DNA of 64,000 nt from JBBKWU01 sp037969035 (GTDB lineage Bacteria > Pseudomonadota > Alphaproteobacteria > Micavibrionales > Micavibrionaceae), in contig JBBKWU010000015.1 of the NCBI GenBank assembly GCA_037969035.1, positions 58,329 through 122,328 on the forward strand. Reading direction: 5' to 3'. Position numbers and translations under genes: made by a program. The notes below the pieces were generated by a model that saw only the letters and a list, made by a program, of their open reading frames with translations, was not told where the DNA came from and did not search any database. Numbering within the stretch: the first letter of the stretch is position 1; every line of letters begins with the position of its first letter. This document shows positions 1-9,784 of this stretch, one piece after another.

Positions 1-44
1 ATGATCTTTTTCCTCGGGCAAGTTGTGGAGCGCTGTTTCAGAGC

Positions 45-1001
45 ATGGCTACGCCTTCCCCTTTAAAAGCTCATATCCTCGATTTATGCGCTGCTGACCT
101 TGCCGCAAAGCTTTCCGAGTGGATGCGCTATTTAAGTGCGGAGAAAAACCTCTCGCCGCATACGCAGCGTGCCTATGGCACGGATATCACGCAATTCATT
201 ACCTTCATGGTTGAATATATCGGCAAACCCCCTTCGCTTGATGATTTGTCTGAATTTGATCTGCGCAGCTTCCGCGCATGGATGTCACAACGGGCAATGG
301 GCGGGGCAAGTGCGGCGAGCCGTGCGCGTTCCCTTTCTGGCGTGAAGAACTTCCTGACATGGATGGATAAGCGCGGCTTCATGCATAATGCCGCGATCAG
401 CAACGTCCGCAGCCCCAAACAACCACGCAAGCTACCGCGCCCGCTTTACGAAGGCCAAGCCCTCGACTTTATTAAAGACAGCCCTAATGAGAGCTGGACA
501 GACAAACGCAACCGCGCCCTGTTCACACTGCTTTATGGCTGCGGCCTACGGATACAAGAAGCTCTAGGGCTTGATATTCGTGACCTGCCCAATGACGAGG
601 GCTACATGCGCGTAATGGGTAAAGGCAGCAAAGAACGCCAAGTTCCCGTTTTAAAGATCGTTGAAGATACCATCAATGAATACCGCAAGGTTTGCCCCTA
701 CCCCGAAGAATATGGACGTCCACTATTCATGGGTGCACGCGGCAAAAGAATGCGCCAACAAATCGCGCAAAAAGCCATGCGCGAGCTCCGCATCGAATTT
801 GATCTGCCCGAAAACGCGACCCCGCACGCGCTACGGCACAGCTTTGCCACACACCTCCTGCAAAACGGCGCTAACTTACGCGAAATTCAAGAGCTTTTGG
901 GGCATGCATCTCTCAGCACAACCCAGCGCTACACCGATGTGGACACCAAAAAACTGATGGAAACCTACCGCGCGTTCCATCCTCGTAACAATAGAGATTA
1001 A
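45..1001 (+). CDS. xerC: Tyrosine recombinase XerC
   Basis: Site-specific tyrosine recombinase that, with XerD, resolves chromosome dimers at dif. The 318 residues match the usual length of about 300. An N-terminal SAM-like core-binding domain (about residues 20-110) is followed by the catalytic domain. The expected catalytic set is visible: R169 in GCGLRIQEAL, K193 in GKGSKER, H261 and R264 in HALRH, H287 in LGHAS and nucleophile Y296 in TTQRYTDV. Its position beyond lpdA is typical of alphaproteobacteria. XerC rather than XerD is inferred from this context and from the N-terminal form. It could be a phage-type integrase, but no att site or phage gene is nearby. Confidence 0.93.
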   Translation: MATPSPLKAHILDLCAADLAAKLSEWMRYLSAEKNLSPHTQRAYGTDITQFITFMVEYIGKPPSLDDLSEFDLRSFRAWMSQRAMGGASAASRARSLSGVKNFLTWMDKRGFMHNAAISNVRSPKQPRKLPRPLYEGQALDFIKDSPNESWTDKRNRALFTLLYGCGLRIQEALGLDIRDLPNDEGYMRVMGKGSKERQVPVLKIVEDTINEYRKVCPYPEEYGRPLFMGARGKRMRQQIAQKAMRELRIEFDLPENATPHALRHSFATHLLQNGANLREIQELLGHASLSTTQRYTDVDTKKLMETYRAFHPRNNRD

Positions 1002-1109
1002 ACCCTCTTTTTTAACTCCCTATTGCTGCATTTCAAAAAATTAACCTTATATTAACCTTTTCTCCATTATAATTTTACATAATTATAAACGTTGTGAGGA
1101 GATATAAAA

Positions 1110-2180
1110 ATGGGCGCTCTAGATGAAACTGTAGATGAAGCGAATAACACCATGTCAACAAATGACACCATAAATATAGACATAAAAAAATATGGAGACA
1201 TGACATCTGCGCAACGCCAATCCATGGCGAATGCAATGGTGGATTTAAAGGCGCATCTTGATGATCTCAGAGGGATCCAAGAAACGCCTGACATTACAGA
1301 AGAAATAGACCGTACATATACGGCTATGGGTGCATTATTGCCGCTAGGTGATCCATCACAACTAATTGTACCAGAAAGTGAAACTTGGGAAGAAACAAAA
1401 CAACGCAAAGCATCGCACGAACACTATGACCAATGGTATGACAGACTTTCTGGTTCAAATGCTAGAGAAGAGTTCAAAGCATTAGACCTCAGTGATTATG
1501 ATGCAGGCCGTATGGTCACATCAAGAATGGCACCACAGCAAGCCGTCGAATACCTGACAGAACCTATTAACGAATATGTAAGGGAAAATCTTTCTGATTT
1601 TTCATCAAATTCTTCCTACGATGATTTCAGTAGCGTTCGGTCTCATGTTCCAGAATTTCAAAACCGCATCGAGGTAGCCGCTCATCATCAACACGCAGAC
1701 AACCCAGAAATCAGTGTCGATGACCACGAAACGCTCTTAACAGAAGAAACCCGTATTAACGAATTCCGCGATAGAGTTGGCAGCCAAAATTTTGATGGTC
1801 TATTACGCCAGAGCGCGATTATAGACATTAATTCGCTCCTCACTGGCGTGGACAACGCCGTCTGTAACATCAATGGCAGAGAAGCTGGGGAATGGAAAGT
1901 GATGTTCTCAGATGCTGCTCGTCTAGAGAATATGTACTCCCGCGCAGAATCTAGTGTCGAGGCCCGTATCTCTAACATCAACAGAATTGCAGACAAAGAA
2001 AGAATCGATCTGTCCGACAGAGAAGGAATGGGAAAAATTGGTATTGACATTGATTCACTAGATGCCGTGAAAGAACGATTAACCACACTTGGTTGGTCTA
2101 AAGATCATCCGGGAATTGCGCGCCTCCTGTCCTCGGAAAACACTGGTTGCGCACCTAGCGAAAGATGGAATCTTTTTTAA
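1110..2180 (+). CDS. Hypothetical protein, 356 aa
   Basis: No family recognised. The product is hydrophilic, acidic and Asn/Ser/Asp-rich, with no signal peptide or membrane segment, and looks mostly helical and cytoplasmic. The start is supported by a good ribosome-binding site (GTGAGGAG, about 8 bases upstream) and there is a TATAAT hexamer at 1068-1073. The gene is more AT-rich than xerC before it and lpdA after it, which suggests an accessory insertion between the core genes. It sits head-to-tail with another unknown gene at 2222. Confidence 0.75.
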   Translation: MGALDETVDEANNTMSTNDTINIDIKKYGDMTSAQRQSMANAMVDLKAHLDDLRGIQETPDITEEIDRTYTAMGALLPLGDPSQLIVPESETWEETKQRKASHEHYDQWYDRLSGSNAREEFKALDLSDYDAGRMVTSRMAPQQAVEYLTEPINEYVRENLSDFSSNSSYDDFSSVRSHVPEFQNRIEVAAHHQHADNPEISVDDHETLLTEETRINEFRDRVGSQNFDGLLRQSAIIDINSLLTGVDNAVCNINGREAGEWKVMFSDAARLENMYSRAESSVEARISNINRIADKERIDLSDREGMGKIGIDIDSLDAVKERLTTLGWSKDHPGIARLLSSENTGCAPSERWNLF

Positions 2181-2221
2181 AAAACCATCAATTTGCATAT
2201 TCCCGTAATTTGAAATAATAT

Positions 2222-2644
2222 ATGGCGATGGATAATAATGAACAATATTCGCCGCTTGTGCGTGAACTACAACATGCCTTTAATCGCTGTAAGGATGACG
2301 GTGATCAGGCTTTATTCGTTTGCGCTAAACACTTCTACTCATTAGAAACACGGTCCTTTGTTTATATTCCTGTGCAATCTGGTGTATGGCCATGGTCTGT
2401 TTTTGATAACCATCCTGATATTCGTGCAGGATATCTAGAAAAACCAATGATCGCATTTGATTTAACGAAAGAATTTGCAGAACAATTTCCAGAGTCTCTA
2501 AACCATACAAACACCATCGATTGCTTTGGCAACACCCCGCTTTATCATATAGCTGACCGCACGGGCGTTATTCCCGCACAAGAGCAGGCGAAATTCCACG
2601 GAAAAGCGCTACGCCGTACAGATCACCTCAGATTGGTGAAATAA
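2222..2644 (+). CDS. Hypothetical protein, 140 aa
   Basis: No family recognised. It is a small soluble protein with several aromatics (a VWPWSVF stretch near residue 60) and three cysteines. No clear ribosome-binding site precedes the start; a second ATG two codons later is possible. It lies 41 bases after the preceding unknown gene on the same strand and converges with lpdA, ending 6 bases from the lpdA stop codon. Confidence 0.65.
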   Translation: MAMDNNEQYSPLVRELQHAFNRCKDDGDQALFVCAKHFYSLETRSFVYIPVQSGVWPWSVFDNHPDIRAGYLEKPMIAFDLTKEFAEQFPESLNHTNTIDCFGNTPLYHIADRTGVIPAQEQAKFHGKALRRTDHLRLVK

Positions 2645-2650
2645 GTCTCT

Positions 2651-4045
2651 TTAGATATGAATAGGGCGACCGTGAACCGCTAAGCACGCTTCTTTCACGG
2701 CTTCTTCCAATGTTGGGTGCGCATGGCATATACGTGCCAAATCTTCCGCAGAACCACCAAATTCAAGGATAATTGCGCCTTCTGCGATCATCGTTCCTGC
2801 CTCAGGCCCCACGATATGCATACCGAGCAAGCGATCGGTCTTTGCATCCGCAAGAACCTTCACAAAGCCGTCAGTGGCATTCATCGCGCGCGCACGACCA
2901 TTGGCCATGAACGGGAATTTACCTGATTTATATTCAACGCCCGCTTCTTTCAGCTGCTCTTCTGTCTTACCGACAGCCGCGACCTCTGGGAATGTGTAGA
3001 CAACACCGGGGATAGCGTCATAATCAATATGGCCTGATTGACCGTCGAGCATTTCCGCAAGCACAACACCTTCGTCTTCAGCTTTATGCGCAAGCATAGG
3101 GCCCACAATCACATCGCCAATCGCGTAAATACCATCAACATTGGTTTTAAAATGACCATCAGTGACAACGCGTCCGCGATCATCCGTTTTCACGCCAGCC
3201 TTATCAAGGCCGAGCTTGTCCGTAAAGGCTTTACGCCCCACAGCCACCAACACGATGTCCGTTTTAATTTTTTCAGCATCACCGCCCGCCGCAGGTTCAA
3301 TCGTTAAATCAACGCCTGATTTACCCGCTTTTGCGCTCGTGACTTTGCTCGAAAGCTTGAATTTCAAGCCCTGCTTTTTCAAAATCTTCAATGTCTCTTT
3401 GCCGATTTCTTTGTCCATACCCGGCAAGATGTGATCCATGTATTCTACAATCGTAACATTCGCGCCTAAACGCTGCCAGACAGATCCCATCTCAAGACCG
3501 ATCACGCCACCACCGATCACAACCATGTCCTTTGGTACTTTGGTAAGTTCTAACGCGCCTGTAGAGGACACAATCTGTTTCTCGTCAATCTCGATATTCG
3601 GGAGCGATACAACGTCTGAGCCTGTCGCGATAACAATGTGTTTGGCTTTGTATGTGTCTTTACCAACTTTGACGCTACCTTTGCCTTCGATGCTGCCTTC
3701 GCCTTTGAGCCAATCAACCTTGTTCTTTTTAAACAGAAATTCGATGCCTTTGGTGTTGGCCTCAACAACGGAATCTTTAAACGCCATCATTTGCTTTAGG
3801 TTAAGTTTTGGTGTGCCGACGTCAATGCCGATATCCTTAAAGCCGTGCGACGCTTGATGGTATTTCTCAGACGAAGCCAACATCGCTTTGGAAGGGATAC
3901 AGCCAATATTCAAACATGTCCCGCCTAATGTATCGCGCTTTTCAACGCACGCGGTTTTCATGCCAAGCTGCGCGCAGCGTATCGCGCATACATAGCCGCC
4001 CGGACCAGAACCAATTATAATGACATCATAAGATTTTTCAGACAT
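2651..4045 (-). CDS. lpdA: Dihydrolipoyl dehydrogenase (E3)
   Basis: FAD- and NAD-dependent E3 subunit that reoxidises the lipoyl groups of 2-oxoglutarate dehydrogenase and probably other 2-oxoacid dehydrogenases. The FAD-binding GSGPGG is at residues 12-17, the redox-active disulfide is C44/C49 in GGTCLNIGC, a second NAD-binding GGGVIGLE motif lies mid-protein, and the dimer-interface catalytic pair is H443/E448 in HAHPTLEE. At 464 aa it is full length. The ATG follows an AAGGG ribosome-binding site. It is the last gene of the TCA cluster read in the transcription direction, separated from sucB by about 6 kb of accessory genes. Confidence 0.97.
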   Translation of the reverse strand: MSEKSYDVIIIGSGPGGYVCAIRCAQLGMKTACVEKRDTLGGTCLNIGCIPSKAMLASSEKYHQASHGFKDIGIDVGTPKLNLKQMMAFKDSVVEANTKGIEFLFKKNKVDWLKGEGSIEGKGSVKVGKDTYKAKHIVIATGSDVVSLPNIEIDEKQIVSSTGALELTKVPKDMVVIGGGVIGLEMGSVWQRLGANVTIVEYMDHILPGMDKEIGKETLKILKKQGLKFKLSSKVTSAKAGKSGVDLTIEPAAGGDAEKIKTDIVLVAVGRKAFTDKLGLDKAGVKTDDRGRVVTDGHFKTNVDGIYAIGDVIVGPMLAHKAEDEGVVLAEMLDGQSGHIDYDAIPGVVYTFPEVAAVGKTEEQLKEAGVEYKSGKFPFMANGRARAMNATDGFVKVLADAKTDRLLGMHIVGPEAGTMIAEGAIILEFGGSAEDLARICHAHPTLEEAVKEACLAVHGRPIHI

Positions 4046-4123
4046 GGAGACATACCCTTCTAGGAAGTTTTACACTCTAGAAACTTAGTGAAAAGAGTAG
4101 AAGGCGGCAAGGGGTTTTTAGCA

Positions 4124-4163
4124 GTAAAAGCAAAGCCCTGCGGAATTACACCGCATGAGGGCG
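4124..4163 (-). terminator. Putative terminator of the LOG-family gene
   Basis: Read on the minus strand, a GCCCT/AGGGC outer stem and a GCGG/CCGC inner stem (with a 3-base bulge) are followed by a T-rich run. It sits just after the stop of the 4168-7086 gene and upstream of lpdA, so it would separate the two. Confidence 0.55.
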
Positions 4164-4167
4164 ATGC

Positions 4168-7086
4168 CTACAGTGTATGCTTAAGCAAAACAGGCTGATG
4201 GGCTGCGCGTTTCGTAACAAACGCATCTTTGATTGTTTGATATTGCTCATCAGTATAAGGCAAGAGCGGCGCCATTTCTTTCGCGGAGCGTGCCGTGCGT
4301 AAAATTTCCATCGCTTCTTCTTTGGTTTCGACAACCTGAATATTAAAGTGCTTAAAATCATCCTTCGGGATCATTCTCAAGAACGGATCATAGTTCCCGC
4401 CTTGGTTCACAATAATCAACGGACGATTTTCAACAGGGTAGAAACCGTTTTTGCGCATAATCACAGATCCGATGATTTCCTGAATAGTACCCGCTCCACC
4501 TGGAAGAACGACCTCAGCATCTGTTCTTTGCAACTCGTGCATGCGTTGGTAAATCGTAGGGTAAACAGCCCAATAATCCACATCCGTCAACAAGCCCTCT
4601 TCCTCTTTTGTGTCCTGACACTGGATCGAGGACACATGCGCGACAGGAATATTGTCATTGGCAATTTTTTGGCTTTGTAGATAAGGGCGGAATTCCTCGT
4701 TAAATATCTTTGCGCCTTGGGAGGTTTCAAACATCAAACCGTCGGGGCCTGTGCCGCCACCGTTTTTAATGCCAAACCCATAGGCCGCCAAATCAAAACC
4801 AAAATCGCGCGCGTAATCTTTCATGTCGCCATCCGTTGTCGAAGCAGAACAATAGATTGTGACATTGTACTTATCGACAGGGCATTTTTCGCCATCTTCG
4901 ATAAAGGTGTTTTCAGGAACCTGATCGGGCTCGTACTCCGCGAACGCTTCGTTCATTTTTTCCACCAACGCAGGGTCATCAGCCTTCACAACGCCAGAGA
5001 AAATATTTTCAGGCATCTCAGGAATAAGTCCCGCAGCATAGTGGTTAAACACCTTCATAAGCGGCTGCCACGTTGGGCAATCCATCACGAAGAATGGTTT
5101 AGCGGAGACAGATTTATCCTTGATCTGTTTACCAACAATCAATGAGAAAAACGTAAAGCTGCGCTCCCAGAATGTAGCGTCACCAACCATCGTGCGGCTA
5201 TCAGGTGTCAGCATAAAGCCTTCGGATTTACGCGTGAAGTTAAAGAAGTTCTCAAGCGGCGTTTTCATGACAAACTTGCTGCCGTCATCGCGCTTAACAT
5301 CATGGTCACGGGCAATGGATAAATCATGCATACCACCATTGCCGCACATGAATTTATAAATGCCTGTTAAGCTCTGACGAACGGGTTTGGTAAGTCCTGT
5401 GCTTTTGCGTCCTTTATAAAGGCTGTGCTGTGTGCCTAATCTCCACGCCTCGCCTGATGCTTTTGTAAAGCTACGGCTTAGGCTTGTATCAGTGTTTTCA
5501 ATTTCATATATACCTGTCACGCGGGAAATGGCCTTCATCACTTGCGCTGTGTAGCTGTGAAGTGCTACGAAATGCGGGTTTTCCGCCTGTGTTTTTTGCT
5601 CAGGATCATTTTTAGGCACCATAAAGTATTTGGTGTCCACCGCCGCATAATCAGGGCGCGGTTCAATAATCAATGAGGCATCAGTTATAGATTGATAATA
5701 ACGAATTGGTGTTTCATCCAGTGCTGTGCGCCAGTCTTTGCCAGCCTTAATCGAATCCACAACATCCTTGAACGAGAACAGCATCACAGAAACACGGTCG
5801 CGCACATCCATTGATACTTCGGCATCCTTATCACCTGCAGCAATGCGTTCGTCTTTAATACGGTCAGCCGCGGCAAACATTCGTCTGATCATCGCACGTG
5901 TGCCGCGCTTGCCGTCAAACTTCTGGTTCTGCATGGCGTTCATAATATTTTTAAGCTCTGGCCCTGGGCCAAAATCACGGTAGTTATTTAGGCGATATCC
6001 TGCGTGTTGAAACTCTGGCCCTGTGGTCAGACCTGATTTTGTTTCAAAGCCGCTATCATCAAGTAACGCCATCGCGGTTTTAATATCGCCGCCCTTTTCA
6101 GTAAGCTTGGCTACAAAATTATCCGTGCCGATATTGTCGCGAATGTGGTTATAAAGATTACTATATTTCTCGATCAGGTTACCAACGTAAGAATAGCTAA
6201 ACTCTTCCGCGCCCTCAGGCTTGGCAAACGCTTCATGGAACCATTTGACCTGCATGTCTATTCCGCGACGGTTAAACACCTTGCGGTAGTCTTGCACTTT
6301 TTTACCCGTGCCTGTCACGACATAGACCTGCGCACCAGCATTTGCGATACTTGGTATATCACCGCTCTTTGGTGTATTTGATACTTTATCACCCAAGGTC
6401 TCAGCCAGTTTCGCACATGTGCTGTGGCGGCTGTTGGTTACAATATGGTTTTGTTTTTCTGCAAAACCACCGAGCGCACTCAGCATCGGCTTCCAAAAAT
6501 CATCCGAGCTTTGAACAATAAAGGATGTATCTTCAGACGATAACACGCCGTCCTGCTGTGCTTTTAAGAAAGATACGTACTGGTACAGCTCCATCAAGCC
6601 ACCCTTAATCAACACAAGAGCATCGGCGTCATTTTGTTGATCTAGTGGGTCGCGGTAATAACGGTAAGCTTCATCCGTGCCGAGCACTTTAAAATTTTTG
6701 ATGCCTTCTTTACTTGCCTTACGACGCAAGCTTTTTGCTTCGGAGGTTAGTGTTTTTGGCAGTGGTTCACGAATGGTGATGCCTTTAAGTTGTTCCAGCG
6801 TTGTGCCGAATTTCGGATCCATCACATCTGATAGATTTTCGCCCGGCAGCGTGACATAGCACTTAGGCTCTTCACATAAAAAACCCGCATCATACATACG
6901 GGTCATTTGATCAAACAGCCATGATTCACTGTCGCGCGATGTTTCAAGTTTAGGCTTTTCGCCATGAAGCATATCAAAGAGGGTTTTATGCGCCCAATCA
7001 AGAATGTCGGGGTCTATTGTTTTTTTATTGGTGTCGTCTGCATCAAACATATACATATCCCAAAGGTGAAAACTCTTACTACTCAA
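4168..7086 (-). CDS. Large LOG-family (lysine-decarboxylase-like) protein
   Basis: A 972-residue protein whose C-terminal third carries the LOG-family nucleotide-binding signature: PGGAGTIQE at residues 862-870, and nearby text similar to nucleotide monophosphate phosphoribohydrolases. LOG proteins hydrolyse the N-glycosidic bond of nucleoside monophosphates. Ordinary LOG proteins have 180-450 residues, so about 550 N-terminal residues here have no recognised family. The frame opens at a TTG (7086) with no clear ribosome-binding site; ATGs at 7056 and 7050 are equally possible, and a stop lies four codons upstream of the TTG. It diverges from a deaminase-like gene at 7219. A role in nucleotide turnover is inferred; the substrate is unknown. 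Confidence 0.8.
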   Translation of the reverse strand: MSSKSFHLWDMYMFDADDTNKKTIDPDILDWAHKTLFDMLHGEKPKLETSRDSESWLFDQMTRMYDAGFLCEEPKCYVTLPGENLSDVMDPKFGTTLEQLKGITIREPLPKTLTSEAKSLRRKASKEGIKNFKVLGTDEAYRYYRDPLDQQNDADALVLIKGGLMELYQYVSFLKAQQDGVLSSEDTSFIVQSSDDFWKPMLSALGGFAEKQNHIVTNSRHSTCAKLAETLGDKVSNTPKSGDIPSIANAGAQVYVVTGTGKKVQDYRKVFNRRGIDMQVKWFHEAFAKPEGAEEFSYSYVGNLIEKYSNLYNHIRDNIGTDNFVAKLTEKGGDIKTAMALLDDSGFETKSGLTTGPEFQHAGYRLNNYRDFGPGPELKNIMNAMQNQKFDGKRGTRAMIRRMFAAADRIKDERIAAGDKDAEVSMDVRDRVSVMLFSFKDVVDSIKAGKDWRTALDETPIRYYQSITDASLIIEPRPDYAAVDTKYFMVPKNDPEQKTQAENPHFVALHSYTAQVMKAISRVTGIYEIENTDTSLSRSFTKASGEAWRLGTQHSLYKGRKSTGLTKPVRQSLTGIYKFMCGNGGMHDLSIARDHDVKRDDGSKFVMKTPLENFFNFTRKSEGFMLTPDSRTMVGDATFWERSFTFFSLIVGKQIKDKSVSAKPFFVMDCPTWQPLMKVFNHYAAGLIPEMPENIFSGVVKADDPALVEKMNEAFAEYEPDQVPENTFIEDGEKCPVDKYNVTIYCSASTTDGDMKDYARDFGFDLAAYGFGIKNGGGTGPDGLMFETSQGAKIFNEEFRPYLQSQKIANDNIPVAHVSSIQCQDTKEEEGLLTDVDYWAVYPTIYQRMHELQRTDAEVVLPGGAGTIQEIIGSVIMRKNGFYPVENRPLIIVNQGGNYDPFLRMIPKDDFKHFNIQVVETKEEAMEILRTARSAKEMAPLLPYTDEQYQTIKDAFVTKRAAHQPVLLKHTL

Positions 7087-7218
7087 AACACTGGTTTAAA
7101 TAGTTATGTCATGTAGTTAGCACGTTACTTGAAAAATTTGCAAGAAAAAATTAGCAAAATCTAATCTTCCGCATTAATCATGGCATTTCATGCTGAATCC
7201 TTTTATAAAGAAAGGACT

Positions 7219-8190
7219 ATGCAAACACAATCAATGAACCCCATCCAAGAAATGCAAAAGGCTGTAGATGTTGTAAACACAAGCCTTCACCCTGAGCATA
7301 AGATTGCCGCCACCTTGTTTGGCGTTGATCATCATGGCCATAATTTCAGCATTTCGCACACAAACTATTGGCCCGATTCGATTTCGGCCAAAATAGGCAC
7401 AGATAAAAAGGTTGGAAACAGCAGCGGTACAATACATGCCGAAACCGCGTGTATTCTCGCCGCCCCGCTCACAAATGGTGCTAATCTTTGTATTACAGAC
7501 CCATTTTGCCCGAACTGCGCCAAAAATATCGCCGAGGCGGGCATTGCCAATATCTATATCGACCATAAAGGGCTTGATAAAGAATGGATGGCTGCCAATC
7601 AAGAAGCCTTTGCCTCTATGTCGCTGCGCATCTGCGCCCGTGCAGGCATTAACGTCTATGAGGTCAATCGCAAGGCACAAACCATCACCCCGATTTATGA
7701 AGCACCGCGCGATTACAAACCGTTGCTGGAAAACCCTGTCACCCTCGCAAAAATTGACGCGGCAACGGCAATCGATTTCACGGCATTAATCACAGAAGCG
7801 CGCAACCATAACAAAGGCCATGAATTCGCGCTATGCCTTGCCGAAGACCCTAGCGGCGCTCAATTTTTAATGACAGCGCGCCGTCATGCCGCCATCGGTT
7901 ACTCTCGCCAAGTTCCTAGCAGCATGGAAGGCAAGCAAGGCAAGTACAGCTTCATCGTCCAGCCTGTCACCCGCCTATTAATGAATGCGCCACGTTTTGG
8001 GCTACGTATCACAGATGGTTACGTATTCACCACCCGTGTGCCCACCGCCCGCGAACAGGTGAACATGGTCGGTACAGGTTTAAGCGCAATCACAATCGCA
8101 AACCCTGAACGCGCCCGTGACAAAGGCGCGATAGACGCGATGAAGGCACTTTCTGCCGCACATATTATTGATTATAAGACGCTCGCTTAA
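7219..8190 (+). CDS. Cytidine/deoxycytidylate deaminase-like protein
   Basis: Contains the zinc-deaminase signature near the N-terminus: HAE (zinc ligand plus proton-shuttle Glu) followed by DPFCPNCAKNI, equivalent to the PCxxC motif. The remaining roughly 200 residues do not match the short deaminases and I do not recognise them. The start at 7219 is preferred over the upstream ATG at 7180 because it alone has an AAAGGA ribosome-binding site, although the spacing is short; this gives 323 residues. The gene is divergent from the LOG-family nucleotide hydrolase and converges on an M20 amidohydrolase, which points to nucleobase or nucleotide salvage. The substrate cannot be told from the sequence. 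Confidence 0.75.
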   Translation: MQTQSMNPIQEMQKAVDVVNTSLHPEHKIAATLFGVDHHGHNFSISHTNYWPDSISAKIGTDKKVGNSSGTIHAETACILAAPLTNGANLCITDPFCPNCAKNIAEAGIANIYIDHKGLDKEWMAANQEAFASMSLRICARAGINVYEVNRKAQTITPIYEAPRDYKPLLENPVTLAKIDAATAIDFTALITEARNHNKGHEFALCLAEDPSGAQFLMTARRHAAIGYSRQVPSSMEGKQGKYSFIVQPVTRLLMNAPRFGLRITDGYVFTTRVPTAREQVNMVGTGLSAITIANPERARDKGAIDAMKALSAAHIIDYKTLA

Positions 8191-8196
8191 CCGAAA

Positions 8197-9672
8197 TCAG
8201 ATCCGCATCGCACCGCGCGAAATCAACGCTTGCTCAAACGAGAGACCGTCAGGCGTTTTATTGCGCTTGGTTGCCGCACCGTTCACGGCGACATCGGCCA
8301 ACACCGCCACAGCATTATAAAATGCCTCGCCTGAGCTGAATGGGTTTGCACTCTCGGACGCGCCCAGAATTTCCTTCGGATCATGGCTGATACCGTTATT
8401 GCCATGCGCGCCGAGGATAATCGTGGAAGGAACGCCCTCTTGCGCCAAAATCATCGCGTCATGTCCCGCGCCTGATGAACGCACGTCAGATTTTATGCTG
8501 CGATTTTCGGAAAAATCAGCAAATTGCTGCGCCAATTTTTCATCAAGCTGTGCCGCAGGATTAAGCACCAGCATGTCTTTACCACGTTCCGCGAGATTGA
8601 TTTTAACACCCGTTTTTTTCTGCACAAATTTTGCAGTGTGCACCATGATATTCATCATATCTTTCAAAAATGAATCGTCATTGCTGCGCACTTCATACCA
8701 ACACTCGGCGTAGTCAGGAATCGTTGTGCGGGTTTCTTTGCTGCCTGCAGAGATATAAGTATCCGTGTTCACCAAATCACGACCGCGATTACGGTGCACA
8801 TCGCACACCCTATCCATTCGATCCATAAACATGCGCGCCGCTTTGGACGCAGAGGCTCTATCCGCCATATCTACCGCGCCGCTGTGACCACCTTCGCCGA
8901 CAAATGTGATCTCTGTTTTTAGGCGCACATTACCGCGCACATCCTTACACGGTGCAAGGCTAAGACCCTCACGCAGCAAACCACCGCTTTGCGCGATATG
9001 GTATTCATACGCCGCGCCGATATGATCGATTGGAATTGTTTGCTTACCGACGGTCAGGTTTTCACAAACTTTTGCAGCATCGAGGCCAATGGCATTCATA
9101 CGGTGGAAAATGCTCTTGCCGTCGCTCGCGCCTTTTGTGCCAACGACAAAGTCAGGCTTAATCTGGCGCGTCGCGATTTTAGACCCAAGCGCGAAACAAC
9201 CAAACTCTGGGCTTTCCTCGCACGGGAACACCGCAACAACGAGCGGACGATCAAGCTTCGTGCCTTGTGCTTTATGATGCGCCACCGCCGCAAAGGCCGC
9301 GCACAATCCCGCAGCAACACCCGCACGCCCATCATAACGTCCGCCATTCGGCACAGCATCAATATGCGACAGCATCATCAGCGCAGGTTTATTGTTTACT
9401 TCGGCTGCTTCATTCACATGGTACTCAAGTTTTCCACCACCACGGAAAATATGGTACTGCACGCCGCTTTGGTCTTTATAGGACACAGCACCCAAGCTCT
9501 GCGCCAAATCGCGCACACGCAGCATGGAAACAGCCTCGTTCATTGAATAACCAAGGCAATCAACCCCGTTTTCAGGAGCCCAGTTCAAACCATCTAACTC
9601 TGCAAAGAATGGCTTTGCCACGTCTTCCATCGCCGCGTCGACGTGTGCTTTAGAAACCTGTAATGTCGTCAT
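8197..9672 (-). CDS. M20-family amidohydrolase (hydantoinase/carbamoylase type)
   Basis: A 491-residue zinc-dependent M20 hydrolase. Metal-binding positions are recognisable in MLSHIDAVPNGGRYDGRAGV and in CEESPEFG, and the C-terminal SSGAGHDAMI and HGNNGISHDPKE are characteristic of the N-carbamoylase/allantoate amidohydrolase branch. Members remove carbamoyl or related groups from ureido compounds. A dimerisation lid domain occupies about residues 230-350. A ribosome-binding site AGGAAA precedes the ATG. It converges on the deaminase-like gene, 6 bases apart, with no terminator visible between them. Together with the deaminase and LOG genes it may form a purine/pyrimidine breakdown group. 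Generic peptidase annotation is also possible. Confidence 0.85.
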   Translation of the reverse strand: MTTLQVSKAHVDAAMEDVAKPFFAELDGLNWAPENGVDCLGYSMNEAVSMLRVRDLAQSLGAVSYKDQSGVQYHIFRGGGKLEYHVNEAAEVNNKPALMMLSHIDAVPNGGRYDGRAGVAAGLCAAFAAVAHHKAQGTKLDRPLVVAVFPCEESPEFGCFALGSKIATRQIKPDFVVGTKGASDGKSIFHRMNAIGLDAAKVCENLTVGKQTIPIDHIGAAYEYHIAQSGGLLREGLSLAPCKDVRGNVRLKTEITFVGEGGHSGAVDMADRASASKAARMFMDRMDRVCDVHRNRGRDLVNTDTYISAGSKETRTTIPDYAECWYEVRSNDDSFLKDMMNIMVHTAKFVQKKTGVKINLAERGKDMLVLNPAAQLDEKLAQQFADFSENRSIKSDVRSSGAGHDAMILAQEGVPSTIILGAHGNNGISHDPKEILGASESANPFSSGEAFYNAVAVLADVAVNGAATKRNKTPDGLSFEQALISRGAMRI

Positions 9673-9727
9673 TGGATTTTTTCCTATTCAAAGAACGGAA
9701 TTTGACACAGCGGCAGATACAGCGCAA

Positions 9728-9753
9728 GAAAAAAGCCCCTGATGCGGGGCTTT
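9728..9753 (-). terminator. Rho-independent terminator
   Basis: On the minus strand AAAGCCCC-GCATCA-GGGGCTTTTTT: a compact hairpin followed by a T run, 30 bases after the stop of the small membrane-protein gene (9785-10117). Confidence 0.85.
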
Positions 9754-9784
9754 GAATTGTGGTTAGCTATACGCTATACAAAAA

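Noticed and set aside
45..1001. Phage or island integrase
   Set aside because: Context by the TCA cluster and lack of att sites or phage genes favour housekeeping XerC.
8197..9672. ArgE/DapE type peptidase
   Set aside because: SGAGHDA and GISHDPKE favour the hydantoinase/carbamoylase branch of M20.
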